64,000 nucleotides of DNA from Streptomyces sp. NRRL F-5123 (GCF_000721495.1 NZ_JOHY01000016.1:46256-110255); one strand, 5' to 3'. Shown: positions 29,936 through 39,293, counted from the stretch's first letter. The notes: generated from the letters alone by a model not told the origin. Translations and numbers: made by a program.

Positions 29936-31342
29936 TCAGACGACGCCGACGGAGGCGAGGGCGCGGCGCTGGCGGGGGGTGGGCTTGGCGGGGAAGTAGA
30001 GGTAGCAGACGCCGCCGGTGCCGCCGCTGGTGCCGCCCGAGGCGTTGATGCGCTTGGTGCGGAGCCAGATCGTCTCGAACTGGGCCCGCTTGTAGACGTT
30101 GCGGACCACCGCGTCGCTGTCGCTCGCGGGGTCGTTGGCGACGACGTCGCCCTCCGCGGTGAAGCCGACCAGGGCCATCAGGTGGCCGGACGTGCCGTAG
30201 CCGGCGCCGTCGAGCTCGGAGGCCAGGAAGGACTGGGACGTTATCACCGGGATGCCGGCGGCGACGAGCGTCTCCACGTCGTTGAGGGAGTGCAGCCGGG
30301 TGATGACCCCCTGCATGTCCGGGTAGGTCGCCGCGTAGGCCGCGTTGAAGGGCCAGTTGCCGCACCCCTCGTACTGGTAGTCGTACGTGTAGCGGGCGCC
30401 CTGGTCGACCTGCGGGTCGGCGTACGACGGGTCGACCCACGCCATCTGCTCCGCTGTGGGGCCGCGGCCCCAGTACTCGATGACCATCGTCGACGACGTC
30501 GGGCTGCACCACGCCTCGCCGCCGTTGTCGTACTCCGGGTACTGCCCCTTGTGGATGTTCTGCGAGTACGCGGGCACCGCCAGCTCCACGCCCGCGCCCG
30601 CCCCGGGCACCGAGGCCGGCACGGTGAAGCGGTCCGGGATGTTCGACGCCATCGCGCCGAGCCGCCACACCCTGGGGGTCAGCTCGCTGCCGGGCTTGCG
30701 GAAGAGCGTGAGGCGCAGCCGGTAGGACGCGAGCAGCGGGCCGGCGGCGGCGTCGTCGATGGAGAAGGTGTCGGTCCAGATGCTGCTCCTGCCGTCCGTC
30801 TGATCGTCGACGGAGGTGCGCCGGATGTCCTCGGGCCCGTCGCCCGCGGTCCAGCGGCCCATGACGTACGCCGGGGTGGCCGTGCCGTCGGTGTACGTGC
30901 CCAGCAGCTCGACCTGGAGCCAGGTGCCCGCCGGGGTGTGCGCGTTCCAGGACGCGATCAGCTCGCTCGCCGGGTGCGGGACGTCGCGCACCGGCGAGGT
31001 CCACGACGCGGACTCCCAGGTCGCGGTGGTGCCGGTGTGCGGGTCGGTGTAGTCCAGCGAGCCGGTGGCCCGGCCGATCTCCAGGCCGGGCCGCGCGCCG
31101 GGCACCGGGCGGGTGCCGGAGTGCGTGCCGGACAGCCAGTCGGGGAAGCTCGTCCAGCCGTGGTAGTCGACCGGTGCGTCGTCGGGCACGGCTGCGCCGC
31201 CGTGCCCGTGCTGCGCGGCGCCGGGCGCGGCCGCCGCGCCGGGCGCCGCCGTCGCGGGCCGCGCGACGGCAGTGGTGGCTGCGGCCGCCGCGGCGGCCAG
31301 CGCCGCGGTGATGACGGTACGGCGGGGCGCGTTACGGGTCAT
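29936..31342 (-). CDS. Secreted C39-family-like cysteine peptidase
   Basis: 468 residues, ATG 31342 behind AAGGGGATTCAGCC. The N-terminus MTRNAPRRTVITAALAA has a twin-Arg and a long Ala-rich core, so Tat export is possible. Residues about 60-260 form a beta-rich region of unknown function. The C-terminal papain-like domain has the catalytic Cys in GGEAWCSPTSSTMVIEYWG, the His in GTSGHLMALVGF and the Asp/Asn in VVANDPAS. This is the C39_2-like group common in actinobacteria; it probably cuts peptides or wall cross-links outside the cell. It is not linked to an ABC exporter, so it is not a bacteriocin leader peptidase. Confidence 0.88.
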   Translation of the reverse strand: MTRNAPRRTVITAALAAAAAAATTAVARPATAAPGAAAAPGAAQHGHGGAAVPDDAPVDYHGWTSFPDWLSGTHSGTRPVPGARPGLEIGRATGSLDYTDPHTGTTATWESASWTSPVRDVPHPASELIASWNAHTPAGTWLQVELLGTYTDGTATPAYVMGRWTAGDGPEDIRRTSVDDQTDGRSSIWTDTFSIDDAAAGPLLASYRLRLTLFRKPGSELTPRVWRLGAMASNIPDRFTVPASVPGAGAGVELAVPAYSQNIHKGQYPEYDNGGEAWCSPTSSTMVIEYWGRGPTAEQMAWVDPSYADPQVDQGARYTYDYQYEGCGNWPFNAAYAATYPDMQGVITRLHSLNDVETLVAAGIPVITSQSFLASELDGAGYGTSGHLMALVGFTAEGDVVANDPASDSDAVVRNVYKRAQFETIWLRTKRINASGGTSGGTGGVCYLYFPAKPTPRQRRALASVGVV

Positions 31343-31529
31343 GGCTGAATCCCCTTCGTTTCCCTCGGCGTTGCTCGTTCCTGGGCGTGCCCGGGCAGGC
31401 GTGGGCACCCCTGCGCGCCGCCGGCGGGCAGGTCGCACCACCATGGCAGCACGACCCGCCCTTCCACCAGGCTTTCCGGCCGCGTGGCGGCACCGTCATT
31501 GGTCTGTTCCAGTGGCGCCCGGCCGCCGC

Positions 31530-32663
31530 TCAGCCGGGCAGCACCACCAGGTCGCGCCCGGTCAGATTCAGCCGCTCGCCGCCCTCGTCGGTGCACACCG
31601 CGATGTCCTCGATGCGCGCGCCGTAGGTGTCGGGCAGATAGATGCCGGGCTCGATCGAGAAGGCCATGCCGGGCGCCAGCGCCCGGCTGCTGCCCGCCAC
31701 GATGTACGGCTCCTCGTGCGACTCCATGCCGATGCCGTGCCCGGTGCGGTGGATGAAGTGCTCGCCGTAGCCGGCGGCGGTGATGATGTCGCGGCCCACC
31801 GCGTCCAGCTGCTCGGCGGTGACGCCGGGCCGTACCGCCTCGGTCTGCGTGGTCTGCGCGCGCAGCAGCACCGCGTACAGCTCGCGGAAGCCCGCCGGGG
31901 GCTCGCCGACGGCGTAGGTGCGGGTGGAGTCGGAGCAGTAGCCCTCCGCGGTGGTGCCGCCGATGTCGACCACGACCGGGTCGCCGGCGCGGATGACGCG
32001 GTCCGACACCTCGTGGTGCGGGCTCGCGCTGTTCGGGCCAGAGCCGACGATGACGAAGTCCACGGTCACGTGGCCCGCCTCGATGATGGCGTCGGCGATG
32101 TCGCGGGCGACCTCGCGCTCGGTGCGGCCGGGGCGCAGCCACTCCCCCACCCTGCGGTGCACCCGGTCGATCGCCGCTCCCGCACGGCGCAGCGCGGCGA
32201 CCTCGGCGGGGCTCTTGCGCACCCGCAGCTCCGTCAGCACGTCGCCGGCCAGGCACGCCTGGGCGTCCGGCAGCGCCGCCTGGAAGGCCAGCAGCTTCTC
32301 CGCCCACATGTGGTTGTCGACCGCGAAGCGGCTCACGCCCGCGGGCAGCCGGCGGGCGATCATCGCGTACGCGTCGTCGGTCTCGGCGAAGCCGGTGATG
32401 TCCAGGCCGAGGCCGCCGGCCGGCGAGGCCGCCGCGGCGGGGCGCTCCAGCGCCGGCACCACCAGGAAGGGGTCTGCCTCGGCCGGCACCACCAGGCACG
32501 TCAGCCGCTCCAGCGGCAGTGCCTGGTAGCCGGTCAGATACCGCAGGTCCGCACCCGGCGAGACCAGCAGCGCGTCGAGGCCCGCGTCGCCCGCGGCCTT
32601 CCTGGCGAGGGTGAGGCGCTCGGCGGGGTGGAGCGCGTCGGCATTCTGCTCGGTAACGGTCAC
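31530..32663 (-). CDS. M24 metallopeptidase (Xaa-Pro aminopeptidase type)
   Basis: 377 residues, GTG 32663. TACCGT ends seven bases upstream, so the transcript is probably leaderless. An N-terminal creatinase-like domain (to about 165) precedes the pita-bread M24 domain. All five metal ligands are present in order: Asp in VVVDIGG, Asp in YCSDSTRTY, His in HRTGHGIGME, Glu in FSIEPGIY and Glu in ARIEDIA. It removes N-terminal residues next to proline or splits Xaa-Pro dipeptides in the cytoplasm. Divergent from the P-loop kinase gene, with a 103-base shared promoter region. Confidence 0.94.
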   Translation of the reverse strand: MTVTEQNADALHPAERLTLARKAAGDAGLDALLVSPGADLRYLTGYQALPLERLTCLVVPAEADPFLVVPALERPAAAASPAGGLGLDITGFAETDDAYAMIARRLPAGVSRFAVDNHMWAEKLLAFQAALPDAQACLAGDVLTELRVRKSPAEVAALRRAGAAIDRVHRRVGEWLRPGRTEREVARDIADAIIEAGHVTVDFVIVGSGPNSASPHHEVSDRVIRAGDPVVVDIGGTTAEGYCSDSTRTYAVGEPPAGFRELYAVLLRAQTTQTEAVRPGVTAEQLDAVGRDIITAAGYGEHFIHRTGHGIGMESHEEPYIVAGSSRALAPGMAFSIEPGIYLPDTYGARIEDIAVCTDEGGERLNLTGRDLVVLPG

Positions 32664-32766
32664 GCCGCCCACGGTAAACGCCCGTCCCGCTCCGGGCGCC
32701 GGTATTTCCGGCACGCCGCGCGCCGCCCGGCACGGCGTGCCGCCGGGGTGCGTAGGGTCCTGGGGC

Positions 32767-33375
32767 ATGGACGACGAACAGGGCCTGTCACTGCGCGAGC
32801 TGGCCGCGGCGCTGGACGTGCTGGCGCCGTCCTGCGGCCCGGTCCGGCTGGTCGCCGTCGACGGGCACGCGGGCTCGGGCAAGACCACGCTGGCGGGGCG
32901 GCTCGCCGCCGAGCTGGGCGGGGTGCCCGTCGTGCACACGGACGACCTCGCCACGCACGAGGAGCCGTTCGGCTGGGAGGAGCGCTTCGGGGCGCAGATC
33001 GCCGGGCCCTTCGCCGCGGGGCTTGCCGCGCGGCACGAGGTCTACGACTGGACGGCCCGGCGGTTCGCGTCCTGGCGCGACGTGCCGGCCGCGCCGGTGG
33101 TGCTCGTCGAGGGCGTCGGGGCCGGGCGCCGCGCCCTGCGCCCGCACCTCGCGCTCACGCTGTGGCTGGAGGTCGGCCGCGGGACCGCGCGGGGGCGCGG
33201 GATGCGGCGGGACGGTCCCGCGCTCGCCCCCTTCTGGACCGGGTGGTCCGCCGCGGAGGACGCGCATTTCGCGTCGGACCCGACGCGGCCGTACGCGGAC
33301 CTGCTGGTCCGTCAGACGGGGGACGGCTACCGCGCCGTCCCCGGCCCGGCGCGGGGACCTGCGATGACGGCTTGA
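32767..33375 (+). CDS. Uridine-kinase-type P-loop protein
   Basis: 202 residues, ATG 32767; TAGGGT ends eight bases before it, so it is probably leaderless. The Walker A loop is intact: VAVDGHAGSGKTTLAGRLA. An Asp pair in VHTDDLATHEEPFGW and the strand VVLVEGVGAGRRALR follow, with an Arg-rich lid GTARGRGMRRDG. The fold fits small uridine/nucleoside or (d)NMP-type kinases often annotated as uridine kinase; the substrate is uncertain. It contrasts with the P-loop-defective relative at 5.4-6.0 kb. It is divergent from the M24 peptidase. Confidence 0.85.
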   Translation: MDDEQGLSLRELAAALDVLAPSCGPVRLVAVDGHAGSGKTTLAGRLAAELGGVPVVHTDDLATHEEPFGWEERFGAQIAGPFAAGLAARHEVYDWTARRFASWRDVPAAPVVLVEGVGAGRRALRPHLALTLWLEVGRGTARGRGMRRDGPALAPFWTGWSAAEDAHFASDPTRPYADLLVRQTGDGYRAVPGPARGPAMTA

Positions 33376-33439
33376 CCGCTTGACGGCGAGCAATTACGTT
33401 TTCAACCAAGCGGTCCCGGAAGGCCGCTTTCCGTAGCAC

Positions 33440-33475
33440 GGAGCCCCCGGTTGTTCCCCCGTGACCGGGGGCTCC
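33440..33475 (+). terminator. Terminator behind the P-loop kinase gene
   Basis: GGAGCCCCCGGT (33440-33451) pairs perfectly with ACCGGGGGCTCC (33464-33475), a 12-base stem with a 12-base loop, 65 bases after the stop. Confidence 0.75.
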
Positions 33476-33627
33476 GTCTGCCCTTCCTTGTGCGCCACGG
33501 GCTGCCCCGTGCGGTGACGTCCGCGAGCGTCCCGCCGTCGCGGCTGGTCGCTCCGTTCTCCCCCACGCGCTCCTAGGTGATTGCCACGTGGGGTGGCAGT
33601 TCGCCTTTCCGCCGGTGGGGGCTGAGC

Positions 33628-33890
33628 GCGCAGTTCCCCGCGCCCCTGAAAACGGGTGCTCTCCCACGCACCCGTGCCCCAAAAACGAGACCCCCACCGG
33701 CAGGCAGCCGCCGAACCGGCCCGGAGGGGGACGGTGCGGGGTGCCCCCGCAGGAATGCGCTGGGAGTAGTTCACCAACTCGGTACGAGGGCGAACGCGCA
33801 TTCCGAGGAGGTGCCCCGTGGCGGCCCCCGACCCCACCCACCGGAGGGAAAGCGCCCGCCGGGCAAGCCAAGGGGCGCGAGGAACTGCGC
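33628..33890. repeat. Dispersed inverted-repeat element, copy 2
   Basis: GCGCAGTTCCCCGCGCCCCT at 33628-33647 recurs inverted at 33871-33890 with one mismatch in 20. The left arm continues GAAAAC, which pairs with the left arm of copy 1 at 8.2 kb. A perfect GGAATGCGC / GCGCATTCC repeat (33752-33760, 33796-33804) sits inside. Confidence 0.65.
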
Positions 33891-34208
33891 GAGGAACCCC
33901 CCACCCACCGCAAGGTCGCACAGCGCACCCCACCACGCCCCCGGAGCGCCACCGGCCCGCGCCCCCGCCCGGGGAGCGCGTGCCCCCCGCCGGGGGAAGC
34001 GGGAAGCCCCAGCGCAAGGCGCAGCCACCCGGGAGCAACCCCGCAGGGGACACGCACACTACGGCCCCGCCCGCTTCGCGGGTACGATGCGGAAAGGTCG
34101 CGGTGGTGTCCTGGGGAGCCACCACATGCTTCAACTTCCGCCCGTCGCCTACCGGTTGGCGGCGGGAGCCGTCGGCGAGGGGCGCGGGGCAACGAGGGTG
34201 GGGACCAC

Positions 34209-36122
34209 ATGGACTTCGGCACCGACCGCGCGGGCGGCCCTGCCGATCTCGCCTGGCTGCGCGGCATCGACGCGTACACGGTGGGCGCCTACGCCCAGGC
34301 CGAGGAGGAGTTCAGGACCGCCGTCCGGCTGGACCCGGGGATGGCCGACGCCTGGCTCGGCCTGCACGCGCTGCGCGCGGACACCGCGACCGCCCTGCTC
34401 CAGATGTACCGGCACCGCGACCGCTTCGGCGAGCAGCGCGCCGCGCACCGCCGTACGCTGAACTCCTGGTACTGGCTCGGCTGGTGGGTGCAGCCTGTGC
34501 TGGAGACCAGCCGCGACCTGCTGCTCGCGCACGCGAGCCACTGGCTGGACGGTCGGCACGTCGCCGAGCTGGACCGCGCGCTCGCGGACTGCCCGCCGGT
34601 CGACACCGACCCCCAGGTGCGCTTCCTGCACGCCTGCCGGGCGTATCTGGTCAAGGACTGGGAGCATCTGGTCCGGCACACGGAACCGCTGCTGGGCGAC
34701 CAGCTGCTGGGTATCGAGGCGGGCCTGTTCGGCGGGATGGCGCGGGTGCGCCTGGAGATGTGCGGGCAGGCGGAACCGCTGCTGTCCGCGGCCCTGATGC
34801 GGTGCCGCAGCGAGCAGCCGCAGCGCAAGGAGCTGCGCTACTGGCTGGCCCGGGCGTACGAGGGCACCGGCCGTACCGCCGCGGCCGTACCGCTCTACCG
34901 GGCGGTGCACCGGGTGGACCCGGCGTTCATGGACACCGCCGCGCGGCTGGCCGCGATACACGAGACGGACGACGGCCTCGACGAGAGCGCGGGCCTGGCC
35001 ACCGCGGTGTCGCTGGCCGGCGGGCAGGCGGTGCCGGAGGGCGGCACGGACCTGGAGGCCGGGCTGTACGCGGACCCGGGCGAGGGCCGCCCGCCCGCCG
35101 GCCCGGAGCCGGCCGAGGTGGACGACGTGCTGCTCGCCCCGCCGGGCCCGCTGGAGGAGGACCCGCGCGACCGCGGCGCCGCCCCGCTGGCGGGGGGCGC
35201 GCAGGTCCCGCTGCCGCTCGGCGGCTCGGACCCGGCGCTGCTGGCCCAGGCGCTCGCGGAGCTGGACCGGATGGTGGGCCTGGAGCCGGTCAAGCGCCAG
35301 GTGCGGGCGCTGTCGGCGCAGTTGCGGATGGCCCGGCTGCGGGCCGGGCAGGGGCTGCCGGTGCAGCCCCCGAAACGGCACTTCGTCTTCTCCGGCCCCT
35401 CGGGGACGGGCAAGACCACGGTGGCCCGGATACTGGGCCGGGTGTTCTACGCGCTGGGCCTGCTCGGCGGCGACCACCTGGTGGAGGCCCAGCGGTCCGA
35501 TCTGGTCGGCGAGTTCCTGGGCCAGACCGCGGTCAAGGCCAATGAGCTGATCGACTCGGCGCTGGGCGGCGTGCTGTTCGTCGACGAGGCGTACGCGCTG
35601 TCCAACTCCGGCTACAGCAAGGGCGACGCGTACGGCGACGAGGCGCTCCAGGTGCTGCTCAAGCGCGCCGAGGACAACCGCGACCGGCTGGTGGTGATCC
35701 TCGCGGGCTATCCCGAGGGCATGGACCGGCTGCTCGCCGCCAACCCCGGCCTCGGGTCGCGCTTCACCACCCGGGTGGACTTCCCGAGCTACCGCCCGGG
35801 CGAGCTGACCCGGATCGGCGAGGTGCTGGCCGCCGAGAACGGGGACCACTGGGACGACGAGGCGATCGACGAGCTGCGCGCGATCAGCGGCCACGTCGTG
35901 GAGCAGGGCTGGATCGACGAGCTGGGCAACGGCCGGCTGCTGCGCACCCTGTACGAGAAGAGCTGCGCGTACCGCGACCTGCGGCTGTCGGAGTACCCGG
36001 CGACGCCGACCCGCGACGAGCTGGCGACGCTGCGGCTGCCGGACCTGATGCAGGCGTACGGCGAGGTGCTGTCGGGCCGCGGCCCCGGCGTCCCGCCGCC
36101 GCCGTCCGACCCCGCCGAGTAG
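34209..36122 (+). CDS. EccA-like AAA+ ATPase (CbxX/CfqX family) with N-terminal TPR region
   Basis: 637 residues, ATG 34209 with GTGGGGACC upstream. Residues 1-290 are helical repeats of TPR character (AYAQAEEEFRTAVRLDPGMADAW). An acidic Pro-rich linker leads to a CbxX/CfqX AAA+ domain: DRMVGLEPVKRQVRALSAQL, Walker A GPSGTGKTT (396-404), pore-loop region VGEFLGQTAVKANEL, Walker B GVLFVDEAYAL (D459), and arginine-finger region GLGSRFTTRVDFPSY. TPR plus this AAA+ type is the architecture of EccA, the cytosolic ATPase of ESX type VII secretion. No other ESX gene is in the window, so it may serve a distant locus or act alone. Confidence 0.9.
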   Translation: MDFGTDRAGGPADLAWLRGIDAYTVGAYAQAEEEFRTAVRLDPGMADAWLGLHALRADTATALLQMYRHRDRFGEQRAAHRRTLNSWYWLGWWVQPVLETSRDLLLAHASHWLDGRHVAELDRALADCPPVDTDPQVRFLHACRAYLVKDWEHLVRHTEPLLGDQLLGIEAGLFGGMARVRLEMCGQAEPLLSAALMRCRSEQPQRKELRYWLARAYEGTGRTAAAVPLYRAVHRVDPAFMDTAARLAAIHETDDGLDESAGLATAVSLAGGQAVPEGGTDLEAGLYADPGEGRPPAGPEPAEVDDVLLAPPGPLEEDPRDRGAAPLAGGAQVPLPLGGSDPALLAQALAELDRMVGLEPVKRQVRALSAQLRMARLRAGQGLPVQPPKRHFVFSGPSGTGKTTVARILGRVFYALGLLGGDHLVEAQRSDLVGEFLGQTAVKANELIDSALGGVLFVDEAYALSNSGYSKGDAYGDEALQVLLKRAEDNRDRLVVILAGYPEGMDRLLAANPGLGSRFTTRVDFPSYRPGELTRIGEVLAAENGDHWDDEAIDELRAISGHVVEQGWIDELGNGRLLRTLYEKSCAYRDLRLSEYPATPTRDELATLRLPDLMQAYGEVLSGRGPGVPPPPSDPAE

Positions 36123-36140
36123 CGGGGCCGGACGGCGGGG

Positions 36141-37202
36141 TCAGCGGACGAGCTGGCCCGGCATCGGGCGGTGCGCCGGGTGCGAGGGGTCCCGCACCTC
36201 GCCCACCAGCATCTCCAGCACGTCCTCCAGCGCCACGAGGCCCAGCACCCGCCCGTCCGGCTCCGCGACGGCCGCGAGGTGCGAGGCGGCCCGCCGCATC
36301 GAGGTGAGCGCGTCGTCCAGCGGCAGGTCGGCCCGCAGCGTGGTGATGGGCCGCCACAGCCGGCGCGGCACCGGGCGGTCCTGGTCCTCCAGGTCCAGGA
36401 CGTCCTTGACGTGCAGGTAGCCGAGGTAGCCCGTACCGGACTCGGCGGCGACCGGGAAGCGCGAGTAGCCGGTCCGCACGGTCAGCTCCTCGACCTCCCG
36501 GGCGGTTGCCGTGGGGGCCAGGGTGATCAGCTCGTCGGGGGTGAGCAGCACCTCGGTGACCGGGCGGCTGCCCAGCTCCAGGGCGTCCTCCAGCCGCTCC
36601 TGCTCGTCGGAGTCCAGCAGCCCGGCCCGCCGGGCGTCCTCGACCAGCACCGTCAGCTCGGCGCTGGTGAAGACGGACTCGACCTCGTCCTTGGGCTCGA
36701 CGCGGAAGGCGCGCAGGATGAGCCGCGCGCCGGCCCCGAGCACCACGATGACCGGCGAGAAGACCCGGGCGAAGCCGACGAGCCCGGGGCTGAGCCACAG
36801 CGCGGTCTTCTCCGGGTCCGCCATCGCCAGGTTCTTCGGCACCAGCTCGCCGATGACCAGGTGCAGGAAGACCACGAAGGCCAGCGCGAGCACGTAGCCG
36901 ACCGGGTGGACCAGGTCCTCGGGCATGCGGGCGGCGGAGAAGACCGGCTCCAGCAGATGGGCGACGGTCGGCTCGGCGACCGCGCCGAGGGTCAGCGAGC
37001 AGACGGTGACGCCGAACTGCGCGGCGGCCATCATCTGCGGCAGGTTCTCCAGCCCGTACAGCACGGTACGGGCCCCGCGGTGGGTCGCGGCGAGCGGTTC
37101 GATCTGGCTGCGGCGGACCGAGACCAGGGCGAACTCGGCGCCGACGAAGAAGCCGTTGGCGAGCACCAGCAGCAGTGCGAAGAACAGCATCAGCGCGTTC
37201 AC
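36141..37202 (-). CDS. CNNM/CorC-type transporter (DUF21-CBS), downstream paralogue
   Basis: 353 residues, GTG 37202, overlapping the upstream paralogue stop by four bases. The DUF21 domain (about 1-170) has three to four membrane segments with LLVLANGFFVGAEFALVSV, AAAQFGVTVCSLTLG and HLVIGELVPKNLA. A CBS pair follows (about 200-330). There is no C-terminal CorC_HlyC domain, unlike the partner gene. CNNM/CorC proteins are Mg2+ or Co2+ exporters of the membrane; older 'hemolysin' labels are misleading. It is convergent with the EccA-like gene, 18 bases apart. Confidence 0.92.
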   Translation of the reverse strand: MNALMLFFALLLVLANGFFVGAEFALVSVRRSQIEPLAATHRGARTVLYGLENLPQMMAAAQFGVTVCSLTLGAVAEPTVAHLLEPVFSAARMPEDLVHPVGYVLALAFVVFLHLVIGELVPKNLAMADPEKTALWLSPGLVGFARVFSPVIVVLGAGARLILRAFRVEPKDEVESVFTSAELTVLVEDARRAGLLDSDEQERLEDALELGSRPVTEVLLTPDELITLAPTATAREVEELTVRTGYSRFPVAAESGTGYLGYLHVKDVLDLEDQDRPVPRRLWRPITTLRADLPLDDALTSMRRAASHLAAVAEPDGRVLGLVALEDVLEMLVGEVRDPSHPAHRPMPGQLVR

Positions 37203-38542
37203 CGGCCCTCACCCGCCTCTTCCGCCGCGTCCGGCGCGGGCGCGGTGCGCAGGATGCGGACCCGCTCGGCGCGGTGGTGGCCGACCTCGGCGACGCGCAG
37301 CCGCCAGCCGGGCAGGTCCGCGGTGTCGCCCACCGCGGGGATCCGCCCGAGCAGGTCGGCGACCAGCCCGGCGACGGTCTCGTACGGGCCCTCGGGCGCC
37401 TCCAGGCCGATCCTGGCCAGCGTGTCGACCCGGCAGCCGCCGTCGGCGTCCCACGCGGGGCGGCCGTCCTCCGGCGGGGCCTGCGCCAGTTCGGGCAGGT
37501 CGACGGCGTCGTGCTCGTCGCGGACCTCGCCGACCAGCTCCTCGACGATGTCCTCCAGGGTGACGACCCCGGCAGTGCCGCCGTACTCGTCGACGACCAC
37601 CGCGATGGGCTGCTGGCTGCGCAGCAGTTCCAGCAGCGGCTGCGCGGCGAGTGTCTCGGGCACAAGCAGCGGGACGACCGCGATGCGGCTGACGGCGGTG
37701 CGGTCGCGCAGCTCGGCGGGCACCGCGAGGGCGTCCTTGAGGTGCACCATGCCGACGATGTCGTCGAGCCGGTCGCGGTAGACGGGGAAGCGGGACAGGC
37801 CGGTGGCACGGGTGAGGTTGAGCACGTCCGCGGCGGTCGCGGTGTCCTCCAGGGCGCTCACCCGCACCCGGGGGGTCATGACGTTCTCGGCGATGAGGTC
37901 GCCGAGCGAGAGGGTGCGGACGAACAGGTCGGCGGTGTCCTGTTCGAGCGCGCCGGCCCGCGCGGAGTGCCGGGCCAGCGAGACCAGTTCGGTGGGGGTG
38001 CGGGCGGAGCCCAGCTCGTCGGCGGGCTCCACGCCGAGCATCCGCACCAGGCGGTTGGCGGCGCCGTTGAGCAGCTCGATGACGGGCCGGAAGGCGCGGG
38101 AGAAGGCCCGCTGCGGTCCGGCGACCATGCGGGCGACGGCGAGCGGCCGGGAGACCGCCCAGTTCTTGGGGACCAGCTCGCCGATCACCATCTGCACCGC
38201 GGAGGCGGCCATCATGCCGGCCACGACGGCGATGCCGGGGGCGGCGCCGTGCGGTATGCCGGCGGCCCGGATCGGGCCGGTGAGCAGATCGGCGAGGGCG
38301 GGTTCGGCGAGCATGCCGACGACCAGCGAGGTGATGGTGATGCCGAGCTGGGTGCCGGACAGTTGGAAGGACAGCTTGCGCAGCGCCGCGACGACGCCGG
38401 CCGCGCGCCGGTCGCCCTCGGCCGCGGCGCGTTCGGCGGCGGGGCGCTCCACGGTCACCAGGCCGAATTCGGCGGCGACGAAGAAACCGTTGGCGATGAT
38501 CAGGACGAAGGCCGCTGCGAGCAGCAGCAGTGACGTGCTCAT
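37199..38542 (-). CDS. CNNM/CorC-type transporter (DUF21-CBS-CorC_HlyC)
   Basis: 447 residues, ATG 38542. DUF21 at the N-terminus (FVLIIANGFFVAAEFGLVTV, SGTQLGITITSLVVG, MVIGELVPKNWAVS), a CBS pair with ENVMTPRVRVSALE and VVDEYGGTAGVVTLEDIVEE, and a C-terminal CorC_HlyC domain. It probably works with the shorter downstream paralogue as a heteromeric divalent-cation exporter or regulator; translational coupling supports a shared complex. Confidence 0.93.
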   Translation of the reverse strand: MSTSLLLLAAAFVLIIANGFFVAAEFGLVTVERPAAERAAAEGDRRAAGVVAALRKLSFQLSGTQLGITITSLVVGMLAEPALADLLTGPIRAAGIPHGAAPGIAVVAGMMAASAVQMVIGELVPKNWAVSRPLAVARMVAGPQRAFSRAFRPVIELLNGAANRLVRMLGVEPADELGSARTPTELVSLARHSARAGALEQDTADLFVRTLSLGDLIAENVMTPRVRVSALEDTATAADVLNLTRATGLSRFPVYRDRLDDIVGMVHLKDALAVPAELRDRTAVSRIAVVPLLVPETLAAQPLLELLRSQQPIAVVVDEYGGTAGVVTLEDIVEELVGEVRDEHDAVDLPELAQAPPEDGRPAWDADGGCRVDTLARIGLEAPEGPYETVAGLVADLLGRIPAVGDTADLPGWRLRVAEVGHHRAERVRILRTAPAPDAAEEAGEGR

Positions 38543-38771
38543 GAGGCCGCCGCTCCGGGTTTTCGTGGCGGAGGGGCGGCGCTGGTACTACCGGACGGTG
38601 CGTCCATCGGGGTGTGGGTGTCACTCCTCGGTCGGGATGGCAGGTCGGCGGGCCGCGCGCGTGACGCACGGCCCTGCTCCAGAGTAGTCAACGGCCCGCC
38701 GACCGCGAAGGACGGCGGGCGGTGCCTTCACGACGGCTTCACCGCAGGCCGGGCGGACACCGGGCACCGGG

Positions 38772-39293
38772 TCACCTCGCGTCACGCCCGTCGCCGGGTG
38801 CCTCGCCCAGCGCGGTGACCAGCTCACGCAGCAGCCGGGCGTCGACGAGGGCCTGGCGGCGGGCGATACCGGGCTGGATGCCCATGACGGCGAGCGTGGT
38901 GCCGTCGGCGAGGTCCAGATGCACCCAGGCGTCGCCCGGGCGCAGCCGTACGCCGAGGATCTCGGCCCAGGCCAGCCGCCGCCGGACGATCACGTTGACG
39001 ACGGTGAGGCCGCCGTGGTCGGCGACCGCCCTGGGGCGGCTGAGGAGCGCGAGCACGCCCAGCGCGAGGACCCCGAGGACGGCGATGCCGACCCGGTCGC
39101 CGGTGGTCCACGGCGAGGCGCCCTCGGACGGCATGAGCACCGCCAGGGTGCTGAGCGTGGCGAGCAGCAGTACGCCGACCGTGAGGAGCACCACACGGGT
39201 GAGCAGCGGCCGGAAGGTGACCGGCAGCAGCGCGACGGCGCCGGCGGGGGCGCGGGCCTGCCCCCGGTCCGCGCCCCCGTCGGGGGCGGTCAC
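38772..39293 (-). CDS. PH-domain membrane protein
   Basis: 173 residues, GTG 39293, overlapping the hisG stop by four bases. Two membrane helices (VVLLTVGVLLLATLSTLAVL and VGIAVLGVLALGVLALL) precede a bacterial PH-like domain with the pattern LTVVNVIVRRRLAWAEILGVRL and TTLAVMGIQPG. This arrangement is common directly after hisG in Streptomyces. Its function is unknown, and there is no link to histidine synthesis other than position. Confidence 0.88.
   Translation of the reverse strand: MTAPDGGADRGQARAPAGAVALLPVTFRPLLTRVVLLTVGVLLLATLSTLAVLMPSEGASPWTTGDRVGIAVLGVLALGVLALLSRPRAVADHGGLTVVNVIVRRRLAWAEILGVRLRPGDAWVHLDLADGTTLAVMGIQPGIARRQALVDARLLRELVTALGEAPGDGRDAR

Larger units (their letters stand above)
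33376..34208. other. Repeat-rich 830-base gap
   Basis: No gene is credible here. The region holds a terminator, a 20-base inverted repeat pair about 220 bases apart, a 9-base inverted repeat inside it, and a probable promoter -10 TACGAT at 34081-34086 for the AAA+ ATPase gene. Long open frames exist only because of low TA content. Confidence 0.6.

Noticed and set aside
29936..31342. C39 peptidase as part of a bacteriocin export system
   Set aside because: The protein has its own export signal and there is no ABC exporter or precursor peptide nearby.
33588..34208. N-terminal extension of the EccA-like protein into the repeat region
   Set aside because: Composition is Pro/Arg-rich and covers the inverted repeats; ATG 34209 has a ribosome-binding site and starts the TPR region.
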